The notes below the pieces were generated by a model that saw only the letters and a list, made by a program, of their open reading frames with translations, did not search any database and was not told the origin of the DNA. A stretch of DNA of 62,463 bases, from contig JAUVXJ010000018.1 of the NCBI GenBank assembly GCA_030603665.1, positions 1 to 62,463 of the forward strand, read 5' to 3'. The stretch is from Chloroflexota bacterium (GTDB lineage: Bacteria > Chloroflexota > Anaerolineae > UBA7937 > B3-Chlor). The translations under genes were made by a program, and so were the position numbers. How positions within the stretch are numbered: position 1 is the stretch's first letter; each line of letters begins with the position of its first letter. Positions 34,119 to 42,594 of this stretch are shown here, one piece after another.

Positions 34119-34991
34119 ATGTGCGAGTACTGTATCGAGCACGGCGAGGGCCAGAAATGGTACCTCCAGATGAAGAACTACGCTGAGGATTTGCTGCACG
34201 AGGAGCTTTCCCCATCTCAGAAGGGGCAGGCCAACACCGAGACGCGCCTGGAGTGGAACCAACGCTTCTTCCAGAACTTCGTTTCGCCTGCCATCGGCGG
34301 GCTGCCGGCCGCACAGAACTACATGACCGGCGCCTCGGCGGACGCTCCTCCACGAGCACCCCAGATGACCGAAGACGAAATCGTTGCCCAGCGGAAGGTA
34401 GTTCATTTCGGCCAGGTCTTGCCCCTGGAGGACGCGGAACAGGTGCTGGATCTAGTGGACTCCATCACCAGGTTGCCCTGCGGCTGCCGGTTCCTCTCCA
34501 TCGGCAAGACCGACAAGCGGTACTGCATCGGGCTGGGCATGGACAAATGGGGCATCCTGGGCAAGTACCCCGATGCAGCGTCATCGCTGGAGGTGCTGGA
34601 TAGGGAGGAAGCCAAGAGCATCATCCAGGAGTACGACGAGGAGGGGCTGGTGCACACCATCTGGACCGGAATGGCACCCTACACCGTCGGCCTCTGCAAC
34701 TGCGATCGCGATTGTATGGCCTACAAGGGGTTCATCGAGAAGGGAGGCCCGGCCAGTTTCTTCCGCGGGGAGTACGTCGCCCAGGTGGATCATGATCTCT
34801 GCACCGGATGCAAGTCCTGTTTGACCCAGTGCCAGTTCGGGGCTCAGTTCTACTCCTCAGCGCTAGAGAGGGTGTACATCGATCCCCAACGGTGCTTCGG
34901 ATGCGGATTGTGCAGGGCCGCCTGCCCGCAAGACGCCATCGAGCTTCTGCCCAGGGAGAGGCTCCCCGAGGTTGCCGAACTGTGGCTCTAG
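34119..34991 (+). CDS. 4Fe-4S ferredoxin-domain protein
   Basis: A 290-residue protein from ATG 34119; AAGGAGG nearby supports this start over the upstream in-frame ATG. The N-terminus has MCEYC and a central LPCGCRFL, CIGLG and LCNCDRDC set of cysteines. The C-terminus has two 4Fe-4S motifs, CTGCKSCLTQC and CFGCGLCRAAC (about 228-275). It looks like a soluble electron-transfer or oxidoreductase-associated iron-sulfur protein. The start of the anaerobic redox region suggests a role there; the partner is unknown. Confidence 0.8.
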   Translation: MCEYCIEHGEGQKWYLQMKNYAEDLLHEELSPSQKGQANTETRLEWNQRFFQNFVSPAIGGLPAAQNYMTGASADAPPRAPQMTEDEIVAQRKVVHFGQVLPLEDAEQVLDLVDSITRLPCGCRFLSIGKTDKRYCIGLGMDKWGILGKYPDAASSLEVLDREEAKSIIQEYDEEGLVHTIWTGMAPYTVGLCNCDRDCMAYKGFIEKGGPASFFRGEYVAQVDHDLCTGCKSCLTQCQFGAQFYSSALERVYIDPQRCFGCGLCRAACPQDAIELLPRERLPEVAELWL

Positions 34992-35102
34992 GCCTTCGTC
35001 TTGGCGTCTTCGTATCTCCAGTCCGCGAACAGTGCCCACAGACGACGTGTTCTGAGTATGTAGCGCGTCCTTGCAGTCGCGCTTGAAAAGGCTGAGGGTA
35101 TC

Positions 35103-35609
35103 ATGATCTCTGCACAGGAAATCATCGAGTTGTTGGGAATGCAGCCCCTCCGCGTGGAGGGAGGGTACTTCGCCGAGACCTACAAGTGCCAGGAGCTGAT
35201 CCCCAAGAAGGCTCTGCCCCGCAGGTACGGCTCCGCGAGGTCCTACGGCACGGCCATCTTCTACCTGCTCACGCCTGACACGGTCTCCGCTCTCCATAGG
35301 CTGGAGTCTGATGAGATCTTCCATTTCTACCTGGGAGATCCCGTGACCATGCTCCATCTGCACCCCGACGGATCGACCAACGTGGTGACGCTGGGCCAGG
35401 ACATCAGGAGCGGCCAACAGCTACAGGTCGTGGTCCCCAGGGGAACGTGGCAGGGCTCCCTTCTCAACGAAGGCGGGGAATTCGCCCTCCTGGGTTGCAC
35501 CGTGGCGCCGGGCTTCGAGTACTCCGACTACGAGGCCGGTTCCAGAGGCGACCTGCTCAAGGAGTACCCCGAGCAGGAAGACCTCATAGCGCGGCTCACC
35601 CCGCGCTAG
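35103..35609 (+). CDS. Cupin-superfamily protein (DUF985/cupin_5)
   Basis: A 168-residue single-domain protein of the DUF985 cupin type: GGYFAETYKC near the N-terminus, AIFYLLTPDTVSALHRLESD, FHFYLGDPV, then VPRGTWQGSLL and LLGCTVAPGFEYSDYE. Members are beta barrels of uncertain, possibly sugar- or metal-related function. GAGGGTATC precedes the ATG. The sequence after its stop (35610-35745) shows two small GC hairpins and no gene. Confidence 0.85.
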   Translation: MISAQEIIELLGMQPLRVEGGYFAETYKCQELIPKKALPRRYGSARSYGTAIFYLLTPDTVSALHRLESDEIFHFYLGDPVTMLHLHPDGSTNVVTLGQDIRSGQQLQVVVPRGTWQGSLLNEGGEFALLGCTVAPGFEYSDYEAGSRGDLLKEYPEQEDLIARLTPR

Positions 35610-35745
35610 ACAGAAGGCGGCCGCGGACCCAGCCGCCGCTCTCATGCCCTGGGTTACCAGCCCAGGTGACTGAACAAGAAGAGCGGTGCAGACTCTGGCG
35701 CACCTCTCCCTGCACGACTACCGCAGCTCCCTGAGCGCATGATTC

Positions 35746-35774
35746 TAGACACTCATGCCCAGATACAGTATACT
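35746..35774 (+). promoter_or_regulatory. Promoter of fdhE-fdhD
   Basis: TAGACA (35746-35751), 17 bp, TATACT (35769-35774). Its location downstream of the first in-frame ATG (35739) argues that fdhE starts later, at GTG 35817. Confidence 0.6.
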
Positions 35775-35816
35775 TACGAATCAGGGACCCCCCATCAAGG
35801 AAAGGACAGGCAGCTT

Positions 35817-36650
35817 GTGGATGCCCCAACGACAGATCACGAATTACTGGCAGCGCTACAGGTGGCGCGGGAGAAGAACCCAGAACTGGCGCAAACCCTG
35901 GACCTGCATGCGGAGGTGATCGGCGCACGATCCAAGGTCGAGGCCAACCCTCCGGATCTCAAGGCAGACAAACAAGAGGTCGCCAACCTTGTGGACGAGC
36001 GGGCGCCTCTGATCGAGCGATGGCAACTGGAGTGGGATCCAGATGCCTTCGCTGCTCTCGCTACCCAGATCTGCGATATCGGAGCCCGCCACAGATCGGA
36101 ACTGGCGCCGAGCTTCGACGAGGTGCGCTCTCTCCTCACAGGCGATTCCCGAAAAAGCCTCGACATCGTATCCGCCTATCTGAAAGAAGGCAAAGTGGGC
36201 CTTCCTGACCTGGCTGACGAGACCCGCGAAGTCCTCTCCTTTGTGCTCATCCACTCCCTGCACCCCTTCTTCCGAGCCTACGCCTCCGTCCTCACCCCCC
36301 TCATAGAGGACCAGAAATGGTATCAGCGCCTGTGCCCCATATGCGGCGACGAACCCGACTTCGCCTATCTCGAAGAAAAGGTGGGAGGCCTTCGTGTGCT
36401 GTGCTCCCGCTGCGACACCTTATGGACATTCAAGCGCGGGGAGTGCACCTTCTGCGCCAACGCCAACAACGAGACCTTCGCCTACTACCTCAGCGACGAC
36501 AACGTATATCGCCTCTACGTGTGTGACAACTGCCAACGCTACCTCAAAGTGATGGACGGCAGAGAGACGTCCCTCAAACCCGTGCTGTCCCTGCAACGCA
36601 TCATCACCATAGGAATGGATCTCTCAGCGCGTCAAGAGGGGTACCAATAG
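35817..36650 (+). CDS. fdhE: Formate dehydrogenase accessory protein FdhE
   Basis: A 277-residue FdhE-family protein from GTG 35817 (AAGGACAGG just upstream). It has a helical N-terminal half and a rubredoxin-like C-terminal half with four CxxC pairs: CPICG, CSRC, CTFC and CDNC. FdhE is a cytoplasmic iron-binding chaperone needed to assemble active formate dehydrogenase. The frame can extend to an ATG at 35739, but a good promoter lies between the two starts. It ends 13 bases before fdhD. No formate dehydrogenase structural gene is in the window. Confidence 0.88.
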   Translation: MDAPTTDHELLAALQVAREKNPELAQTLDLHAEVIGARSKVEANPPDLKADKQEVANLVDERAPLIERWQLEWDPDAFAALATQICDIGARHRSELAPSFDEVRSLLTGDSRKSLDIVSAYLKEGKVGLPDLADETREVLSFVLIHSLHPFFRAYASVLTPLIEDQKWYQRLCPICGDEPDFAYLEEKVGGLRVLCSRCDTLWTFKRGECTFCANANNETFAYYLSDDNVYRLYVCDNCQRYLKVMDGRETSLKPVLSLQRIITIGMDLSARQEGYQ

Positions 36651-36663
36651 GATCGACCGGTCC

Positions 36664-37443
36664 GTGGACGGCAAGACCACCGACACCGTAGACTACATCC
36701 GGTATGAGGGAGACGGCAGCAGGCCCATGGAGCGGCCTGTGGTGCGGGAAGTCCCCTGGACTATCCACGTCGATGGCCAGGAACTGGTAACCCTCTTCTG
36801 CACGCCCAGCAAGCTGAACTTCCTGGTGCTGGGCTTCCTCGCCGCTGAGGGAGTGATCGAGAGCCTTGACGATGTACTGCTCTTGGAAACGTGCGAGGAT
36901 CAAGAGGGCGTCATCGACGTCAAGCTCAACGGACGCGAGCTGCCTACTACCGGCCGTCCTATTCTCCTCTCAGGTTGTGGGCGCGGCATCACCTTCGACG
37001 ACCTCTCCGCAAACTACTCGCCCATAGAATGCTCCCTACAAGTCTCGGTGAAGCAGATATCCCAACTGATGCGCCAGCTTCGCCTTTCGTCGCCGACCCA
37101 CCTGGCCGCCGGCGGGACCCACGCCTCGGCCCTCGCCGACGGCGACCAGGTGCTGGTGGTGGCCGAGGATGTGGGAAGGCACAACACCCTGGACAAGATC
37201 AGAGGCGAGTGCCTGTTCCATGGTATCCCTACCAAGGACCGCATCCTTCTCACCACAGGACGTATCTCCTCGGAAATGGTGAGCAAGGCCGTCAAGATGG
37301 AGGTGCCCATCGTCGCTTCGCGCAGTACCCCCACGCACCTGGCGGTCAAGCTCGCTCGCGACTGGCAGATGACCGTCGTCGGCTATGTCCGCGGCGGCAA
37401 GATGAACGTCTACAGCAGGCCAGATCGGGTATCCACCCACTAA
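36664..37443 (+). CDS. fdhD: FdhD sulfurtransferase for molybdenum-cofactor enzymes
   Basis: A 259-residue FdhD-family protein from GTG 36664. FdhD passes sulfur from a cysteine desulfurase to the molybdenum cofactor of formate dehydrogenase. Conserved blocks are CTPSKLNFLVLGFLAAEG, GGTHASAL, VAEDVGRHNTLDKI and TTGRISSEMV. The catalytic loop reads LSGCGRG, with one cysteine where E. coli FdhD has two (CxxC). Single-cysteine loops occur in FdhD of anaerobes as I recall, so activity is likely kept. Cotranscribed with fdhE. Confidence 0.9.
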   Translation: MDGKTTDTVDYIRYEGDGSRPMERPVVREVPWTIHVDGQELVTLFCTPSKLNFLVLGFLAAEGVIESLDDVLLLETCEDQEGVIDVKLNGRELPTTGRPILLSGCGRGITFDDLSANYSPIECSLQVSVKQISQLMRQLRLSSPTHLAAGGTHASALADGDQVLVVAEDVGRHNTLDKIRGECLFHGIPTKDRILLTTGRISSEMVSKAVKMEVPIVASRSTPTHLAVKLARDWQMTVVGYVRGGKMNVYSRPDRVSTH

Positions 37444-37491
37444 GCCCCGCCTCATCATCGTCGACTCAGCCATATCTGTGAACTCTCCCGC

Positions 37492-37520
37492 TTGACAACT
37501 AGCAAGACACCCTGTATAAT
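37492..37520 (+). promoter_or_regulatory. Perfect consensus promoter of the perR-like gene
   Basis: TTGACA (37492-37497), 17 bp, TATAAT (37515-37520). The -10 lies inside a PerR-box-like dyad. Confidence 0.85.
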
Positions 37521-37528
37521 TGCTACAA
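37514..37528. promoter_or_regulatory. PerR-box-like operator over the -10
   Basis: GTATAATTGCTACAA matches the Bacillus PerR box TTATAATNATTATAA at 11 of 14 defined positions. It overlaps the -10 of the gene for a PerR-like protein, implying autoregulation. Confidence 0.55.
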
Positions 37529-37562
37529 AGTACGAGGGGATATTATCAGAGAGTTCATTGAG

Positions 37563-37979
37563 ATGAGACCCGTCGACGAGCTTTGCGAGGCCTTACGGGA
37601 GCAGGGATTGAAGGTGACGCCCCAGCGGCGTCTGATCTTCGAGGCTCTGCGCGATAGCCCTAACCATCCATCGGCTGAGGATGTCTATCACCTTGTGAGA
37701 GACGTGATGCCCGACATGTCGCTGGCCACAGTGTACCATACCCTCGACCATCTGGTGACCATGGGTGAGCTGGTTCAACTCGACCTGGGAGAGGGCAAGA
37801 GCCGATACGATACTTACACCAACGGACACTTCCATCTCGTGTGTCAGGGCTGTCGGGAAGTGCTGGACATCGCGGGCGACCCCGACTGTGCTGATCTAAT
37901 GCCCACAGAAACTAGCGGGTATCAGATCGACCGTTGCGAAGTAGTGTTTTACGGACACTGCCCTGACTGTCAGGCGTAG
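37563..37979 (+). CDS. perR: PerR-like Fur-family peroxide regulator
   Basis: A 138-residue Fur-family repressor. Residues equivalent to all five B. subtilis PerR metal-site ligands are present with an offset of 2: H35, D83, H89, H91 and D102 (PerR H37, D85, H91, H93, D104). The last one is Glu in Fur, so PerR is the better reading. The structural zinc site is C94/C97 and C133/C136. PerR senses peroxide by metal-catalysed oxidation of a histidine and then releases DNA. It heads the oxygen-defence cluster and should control it through the box in its promoter. Confidence 0.85.
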   Translation: MRPVDELCEALREQGLKVTPQRRLIFEALRDSPNHPSAEDVYHLVRDVMPDMSLATVYHTLDHLVTMGELVQLDLGEGKSRYDTYTNGHFHLVCQGCREVLDIAGDPDCADLMPTETSGYQIDRCEVVFYGHCPDCQA

Positions 37980-38038
37980 TGTCTGAAGATGAGAAGGGGA
38001 TAGCCCCCTGCAGAAACTGGAAGAGAAAGGAGATCACA

Positions 38039-38203
38039 ATGGACAAATGGGAATGCTTGGCATGCGGATACATCTATGATCCCGCTGTGGGAGATCCCGA
38101 CAATGGTGTCCCCGCCGGTACGCGCTTCGAGGACCTGCCCTACGACTGGGTGTGCCCCGAGTGCGGCGCTGACAAGGCCATGTTCGAGAAGCTGGACGAA
38201 TAG
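38039..38203 (+). CDS. Rubredoxin
   Basis: A 54-residue rubredoxin with one Fe(Cys)4 site: C6-LA-C9 and C39-PE-C42, and the usual [21 protein letters not shown] core. AAAGGAG precedes ATG 38039. It carries single electrons in the cytoplasm, here presumably from the reductase encoded at 39385 to the flavodiiron protein and rubrerythrin. It lies 2 bases before the flavodiiron gene. Confidence 0.96.
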   Translation: MDKWECLACGYIYDPAVGDPDNGVPAGTRFEDLPYDWVCPECGADKAMFEKLDE

Positions 38204-38205
38204 GC

Positions 38206-39381
38206 ATGAAGCCCATACAGATCAAGGAGGGCATCCACTGGATCGGGGCGCTGGATCCTGATCTGCGGCTATTCGATATCCTGTTCGTCACCGAGAAGGG
38301 CACCACCTACAACTCCTACCTCGTAAGAGGCGAGAAGACCGCCGTCGTGGACACGTCCAAGGGACGGTGTTACGACCAGTTTTTCGCCAACGTCACCTCT
38401 CTCGTCGCGCCAGAGGATGTTGACTACATCATCTGCAATCACATGGAGCCTGACCATTCGGGCGCCCTCGCTGCGTTCCTCAAAGAGGCGAAGAACGCCC
38501 AGGTGGTGGTCTCCAGAACCGGCGAGCACTACGTCCGCAATATCCTCAACACGGACGTGGCGCCCCTGAAGATGGGCGACGGCGACGTCCTCGATCTGGG
38601 AGGAAAGACGTTGCGCTTCATCTCCGCACCCTTTCTCCACTGGCCCGACACGATGTTCACCTACGCTGTAGAGGACAAGGTGCTCTTCCCCTGTGACGTC
38701 TTTGGCAGCCACTTCTGCGATGAGCGGATGTTCGATGACCTGCTGGGCGACTTCAGCGACCAGTTCGAGTACTACTTCCGGGGCATCATGGGACCGTTCA
38801 AGGACAAGGTGTTGCAGGCGATAGACAAGATCAGGGACCTGGAGATAGAGGTCATCGCCCCATCCCACGGCCCCCTTCTGCGCAGCGATCCCTGGAAGGT
38901 CGTAAAGCAGTACGCCGAGTGGAGCACTCTGCCGGCCACCGCCGCCAAGACGGCTCTCATCTTCTACGCCAGCGCCCATGGCAACACCAAAATGATGGCA
39001 GAGGAGATAGCGAAGGGCGCCGCCATCGAGGGAGTCGAGGTCCAGTCATTCGACTTGACTGAGACAAGCCCAGCCGATGTCTTGGACCGCATCGAGACGG
39101 CGCGGGCGGTGATCATCGGCTCGCCCACCGTGAACGGCGACGCGGTCAAGCCCGTCTGGGACCTGCTGTCGAGTTTGCCTACCATCAAGTTGCGGGGCAA
39201 GGTGGGCGCCGCCTTTGGCTCCTACGGCTGGAGCGGGGAGGCGGTGGGCATGATAGAGGACAGGCTGAAGAGTCTCAAGTTCAAGGTGCCCGAGCCTGGC
39301 GTGCGATTCACATTGGTGCCAACGGCTGAGGAACTCAAGAGTTGTCAAGAGTTCGGCGTTAGAATAGCTGAGAGCCTATAG
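38206..39381 (+). CDS. Flavodiiron protein (rubredoxin:oxygen/NO oxidoreductase)
   Basis: The 391-residue two-domain enzyme reduces O2 to water (or NO to N2O). The N-terminal metallo-beta-lactamase-like domain carries the diiron ligands in NHMEPDHSG (H79, E81, D83, H84), then LHWPDT, PCDVFGSHF and PSHGPLL. The C-terminal flavodoxin domain (about 245-391) begins LIFYASAHGNTKMMAEEIA. Electrons come from rubredoxin encoded just upstream and the NAD(P)H reductase encoded downstream. The gene spacing of 2-4 bases indicates one operon. Confidence 0.94.
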   Translation: MKPIQIKEGIHWIGALDPDLRLFDILFVTEKGTTYNSYLVRGEKTAVVDTSKGRCYDQFFANVTSLVAPEDVDYIICNHMEPDHSGALAAFLKEAKNAQVVVSRTGEHYVRNILNTDVAPLKMGDGDVLDLGGKTLRFISAPFLHWPDTMFTYAVEDKVLFPCDVFGSHFCDERMFDDLLGDFSDQFEYYFRGIMGPFKDKVLQAIDKIRDLEIEVIAPSHGPLLRSDPWKVVKQYAEWSTLPATAAKTALIFYASAHGNTKMMAEEIAKGAAIEGVEVQSFDLTETSPADVLDRIETARAVIIGSPTVNGDAVKPVWDLLSSLPTIKLRGKVGAAFGSYGWSGEAVGMIEDRLKSLKFKVPEPGVRFTLVPTAEELKSCQEFGVRIAESL

Positions 39382-39384
39382 CAG

Positions 39385-40614
39385 GTGAAGTTCGTCATCG
39401 CCGGCAACGGGATCGCGGCGATCACGGCAGCCCGTACGATAGTCGCTGCGAATCCTACTGCGGAAGCAGAGATCTACACGGATGAGCCATACCCTTCATA
39501 TCTGCGGCCCAGGCTCATCCAGTTCCTGGCGGGAGCCTTGGAACAGAAAGATCTCTATCTCCACTCGCCTGACTGGTACGCCCAGAGGGGCATAACTGTC
39601 CATCTGGAGACGGCGGTGACGGAGCTCGACGCCGCAGCCCGGCGTGTCGTGGTGGAGAATGGCAAGGAAGTATCCTACGACCGTCTTCTTTTGGCGGTGG
39701 GAAGCAGGCCTTTCCAGCCATCCCTGGAAGGCATGGACCAGGAAGGGTTCTTCACCTTGCGGACCATTGACGATGCGCTGGCCATCAGAAGACGCGCAGA
39801 TAGATGCCTTGCGGTGGGACAGAGAGAAGCGGTGGTCATCGGTGGCGGTCTTCTGGGCCTGGAATGCGCCAACGCCCTGGCCACCCTCGGCTTGAAATTG
39901 ACCGTCCTCGAGCACGACCCGTGGCTGCTGCCCAAGCAGGTGGACGAACAGGGCGCTGCGGTGCTCGAGAAACTACTGGAGCAGCGGGGCATTCGGTGTC
40001 TATCCAAAGCGGCGTCTAAGGGCATTCTGGCCGACAGCGACGGCGTCTCCGCTGTGGAGCTAGAGGACGGACGCCTGGTGAGCGGTCACCTGGTCTTGTG
40101 CAGCGCGGGCGTGAGGCCCAACGCGGACCTGGCGAGGGCTGCGGGATTGGCCGTCGGGCGCGGCGTCTTGGTGGACAGCGAGATGCGGACCAGCGAAGAC
40201 CACGTGTATGCCGCCGGTGACGTGACTGAGTACAATGGGGAGACACTGTGCATCATCCCCGTCGCGATTGAGCAGGCCAGGGTCGCCGCAGCCAATATGG
40301 TGAGCCCTGGCTCCGAAGCCTATTATGGCACCGTGCCCTCAACCACCTTGAAGGTGGCTGGTATCGACCTGACTTCGATGGGCATGATCAGTGCTGAAGA
40401 GGACGGCTTCCAGGAGTTGAGGAAAGCGGACCCGACGAAAGGTATGTATCAGAAGCTCGTTCTACACGATGGCCGCATCGTGGGCGCCATTCTCATGGGG
40501 GCCAAGGAGCGGGTGCCAATGGTATCCAGACTGATCAAAGAAGGCCCCGACGTCTCGCGCTACGCTGATCGCCTGCTGGATGACCAGTTTGACCTAGCGG
40601 AAGCACTGCAATAG
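39385..40614 (+). CDS. FAD-dependent NAD(P)H:rubredoxin oxidoreductase-like protein
   Basis: A 409-residue pyridine-nucleotide-disulfide oxidoreductase-fold protein. FAD-binding FVIAGNGIAAITAARTI is at the N-terminus, a second Rossmann motif VIGGGLLGLECANAL lies near 152, and VYAAGDVTEYNGE near 274. It lacks the redox-active CxxxxC pair of glutathione reductases, as rubredoxin reductases do. It should pass electrons from NAD(P)H to rubredoxin for the flavodiiron protein. It starts at GTG 39385, 3 bases after the previous stop. Confidence 0.88.
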   Translation: MKFVIAGNGIAAITAARTIVAANPTAEAEIYTDEPYPSYLRPRLIQFLAGALEQKDLYLHSPDWYAQRGITVHLETAVTELDAAARRVVVENGKEVSYDRLLLAVGSRPFQPSLEGMDQEGFFTLRTIDDALAIRRRADRCLAVGQREAVVIGGGLLGLECANALATLGLKLTVLEHDPWLLPKQVDEQGAAVLEKLLEQRGIRCLSKAASKGILADSDGVSAVELEDGRLVSGHLVLCSAGVRPNADLARAAGLAVGRGVLVDSEMRTSEDHVYAAGDVTEYNGETLCIIPVAIEQARVAAANMVSPGSEAYYGTVPSTTLKVAGIDLTSMGMISAEEDGFQELRKADPTKGMYQKLVLHDGRIVGAILMGAKERVPMVSRLIKEGPDVSRYADRLLDDQFDLAEALQ

Positions 40615-40635
40615 GAAGGAGGCCCAGTTCAACAC

Positions 40636-41139
40636 ATGAGGAAGATGACTGAAGCCAATCTACAGGCAGCATTCTCGGGCGAGAGCCAGGCCCACATGAA
40701 GTACCTCGTCTTCGCCGACAAGGCAGAAAAGGACGGGCATGCCAACGTGGCCAGGCTCTTCAGGGCCGTCGCTTACGCCGAGCAGATGCACGCCACCAAC
40801 CATTTCAAGACTCTGGACGGCATAGATACCACGGCCGCCAACTTGCAGACAGCCATCGACGGCGAGACGTACGAGGTGGAGGAGATGTATCCCGCCTTCA
40901 GAGCTGTGGCCGAGTTGCAGGGTGAAAAGGGGGCCGTACGCTCCACCACCTGGGCCTTGGAGGCGGAGAAGGTCCACGCCAAACTGTACGGCGAGGCCAA
41001 GGCCGCTGTGGAGGGTGGCGCCGATGTTGAGATCGGCGAGATCCACATCTGCGAGCTTTGCGGCTGGACAGGAATCGGGGAGAAGCCAGACAGATGCCCC
41101 ATCTGCGGAGCGAAGGCCGCCAGGATCCGGACCTTCTGA
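40636..41139 (+). CDS. Rubrerythrin
   Basis: A 167-residue rubrerythrin: a ferritin-like diiron four-helix bundle (NLQAAFSGESQAHMKYLVFA with the first Glu, then AEQMHA and later E..H pairs) followed by a rubredoxin-like zinc/iron domain with CELCG and CPICG near the C-terminus. It reduces H2O2 to water with electrons from rubredoxin. GGAAGGAGG stands upstream. It follows the reductase gene by 21 bases. Confidence 0.94.
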   Translation: MRKMTEANLQAAFSGESQAHMKYLVFADKAEKDGHANVARLFRAVAYAEQMHATNHFKTLDGIDTTAANLQTAIDGETYEVEEMYPAFRAVAELQGEKGAVRSTTWALEAEKVHAKLYGEAKAAVEGGADVEIGEIHICELCGWTGIGEKPDRCPICGAKAARIRTF

Positions 41140-41185
41140 AAACCGATCGCCGTCCACCTCAGGAGTATGCAGGAGGATGATACAC

Positions 41186-41713
41186 ATGAGCCTCGAGGGA
41201 AAGCGCGTAGCAGTTCTGGCTGAAGACTATTACCAGGAATTGGAGCTCTGGTATCCGGCGCTGCGCCTGCGAGAGGCAGGGGCCGAGGTCGTCATCGTGG
41301 GCACCGGCAGCTCCGATAGCTACACCAGCAAGCACGGCTATCCGGTGACCGTGGATGCGGCGATCGACGAGGTACAGCCCTCTGACTTCGACGCGCTCGT
41401 CATCCCTGGGGGATATGCACCCGATAGGTTGCGCCGCTACCCGGCAGTCAACAGCTTGGCGCGCGAGCTGTGTCTTGGAGGCAAGGTCGTCGCTTCCATT
41501 TGCCACGGAGCATGGGTGCTGGTCTCCGCCGACGTCTTGCGCGGCCGGACCGCCACTTGCTTCAGCGGCATCAAGGACGACGTGATCAACGCTGGAGCCA
41601 ACTATGTCGACCAGGAGGTGGTTCGGGACGGCAATCTGATCACCTCGCGCGAACCGGACGACCTGCCCGCATTCTGTCGGGAGATCATCGCAGCCCTGGA
41701 AGAGAAACCTTGA
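41186..41713 (+). CDS. DJ-1/PfpI-family protein
   Basis: A 175-residue PfpI/DJ-1 protein from ATG 41186 (GGAGGATG upstream). The nucleophilic elbow carries SICHGAWVLVSAD with the conserved Cys (near 106) followed by His. Other family blocks are LVIPGGYAPDRLR and CFSGIKDDVINAGANY. Members act as glyoxalase/deglycase or stress chaperones; PfpI was first described as a protease. Its position in the oxygen-defence operon suggests protection from carbonyl or oxidative damage. Confidence 0.92.
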   Translation: MSLEGKRVAVLAEDYYQELELWYPALRLREAGAEVVIVGTGSSDSYTSKHGYPVTVDAAIDEVQPSDFDALVIPGGYAPDRLRRYPAVNSLARELCLGGKVVASICHGAWVLVSADVLRGRTATCFSGIKDDVINAGANYVDQEVVRDGNLITSREPDDLPAFCREIIAALEEKP

Positions 41714-41722
41714 GGAAATGCT

Positions 41723-41944
41723 ATGGGAGATGAATCTACAGACATCAAGCAGAAACTCCTGGACGTCCTGGATGAAGCGATAGAGCATGAGCAACTCGCG
41801 CAGCAGCGGTACGCTCTAGGAGCCAGTCTGACCACCGACCCGGCGGTTAAGGAGATGTTCCTGCAACTCGTGGAGGACGAGATGGGTCACGAGAGAGCGC
41901 TGCGGGACAGGCAACAATCTCTCAGGGAGGGCCCCGAGGCGTAA
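41723..41944 (+). CDS. Short ferritin-like protein (two-helix rubrerythrin-type)
   Basis: A 73-residue protein with two long helices carrying the ferritin-like Glu/His pattern: EAIEHEQLAQQRYALG and VEDEMGHERALRD. Two helices make half a diiron bundle, so it may dimerise to form the site. It lies 9 bases after the PfpI gene. A peroxide or iron-storage function is inferred. Confidence 0.75.
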   Translation: MGDESTDIKQKLLDVLDEAIEHEQLAQQRYALGASLTTDPAVKEMFLQLVEDEMGHERALRDRQQSLREGPEA

Positions 41945-42034
41945 GGGGCCGGTAGATCCGTCATATAGCGTTCAATCCACTGTTGGGATAAGGATAGCTG
42001 AGAACGCAAGCGAAAGAACGGAAGGGAGTAGAAC

Positions 42035-42400
42035 ATGGCAGACGAATTCTCGTTGAGCGATATGAACCGCGCCGATCCGGCAAACATGACCGATATGATG
42101 CGCAAGCACACGCCGGTCATCGAGGCCCCTGGCAACGTCAATTCCGGTGAGCCATTCGCGGTCAAGGTCAAGGTGGGCGGCATTGACGGGGTTGGTCATC
42201 CCAACGTCCTGGGCCACTGGATCAACTGGGTGGCTCTGTATGCGGGAGATCGGCTGCTGGCCCGCGTCGAGTTCGAGCCGGCGGTCTCGCAGCCTCAGAC
42301 TACCCTGAGTATCGCGCTCGAGGAGTCCACGACCCTGCGTGCGGAGTCCTTCTGCAACATGCATGGAGTGTGGCAGGCCACCAAAAGGATAGGCGTCTGA
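42035..42400 (+). CDS. Superoxide reductase (neelaredoxin type)
   Basis: A 121-residue one-domain superoxide reductase without the N-terminal desulforedoxin domain. Key elements are KHTPVIEAP (conserved Lys for catalysis), two histidines in GHPNVLGHWINW, and CNMHG, which supplies the cysteine and last histidine of the Fe(His)4Cys site. It reduces superoxide to peroxide in the cytoplasm using rubredoxin. GAAGGGAG precedes the ATG. It pairs with the rubrerythrins, which remove the peroxide. Confidence 0.93.
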   Translation: MADEFSLSDMNRADPANMTDMMRKHTPVIEAPGNVNSGEPFAVKVKVGGIDGVGHPNVLGHWINWVALYAGDRLLARVEFEPAVSQPQTTLSIALEESTTLRAESFCNMHGVWQATKRIGV

Positions 42401-42594
42401 TAGGAACGGGAAGGCCGTTCCCAGTGATGGGTGAGGGACTCTTGGTGTCGTGCCCCGCCCAAGTCTGGGTTGCCCGGCCCCAATGCTGAGATAGAAGAGG
42501 GAAGAGCAGAAGCGTCAGGCGCTGAATCCGTGACGCAGCACCACACTGAGCTTTGCCCCGAACCGGGGGCGATCGATCAAGCAAAGGAGATGAA

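Noticed and set aside
32461..34359. A 632-residue minus-strand open frame across lipoprotein 3 and the Fe-S gene
   Set aside because: It is antisense to two well-supported genes in GC-rich DNA; composition (Arg/Gly/His rich) is typical of shadow frames.
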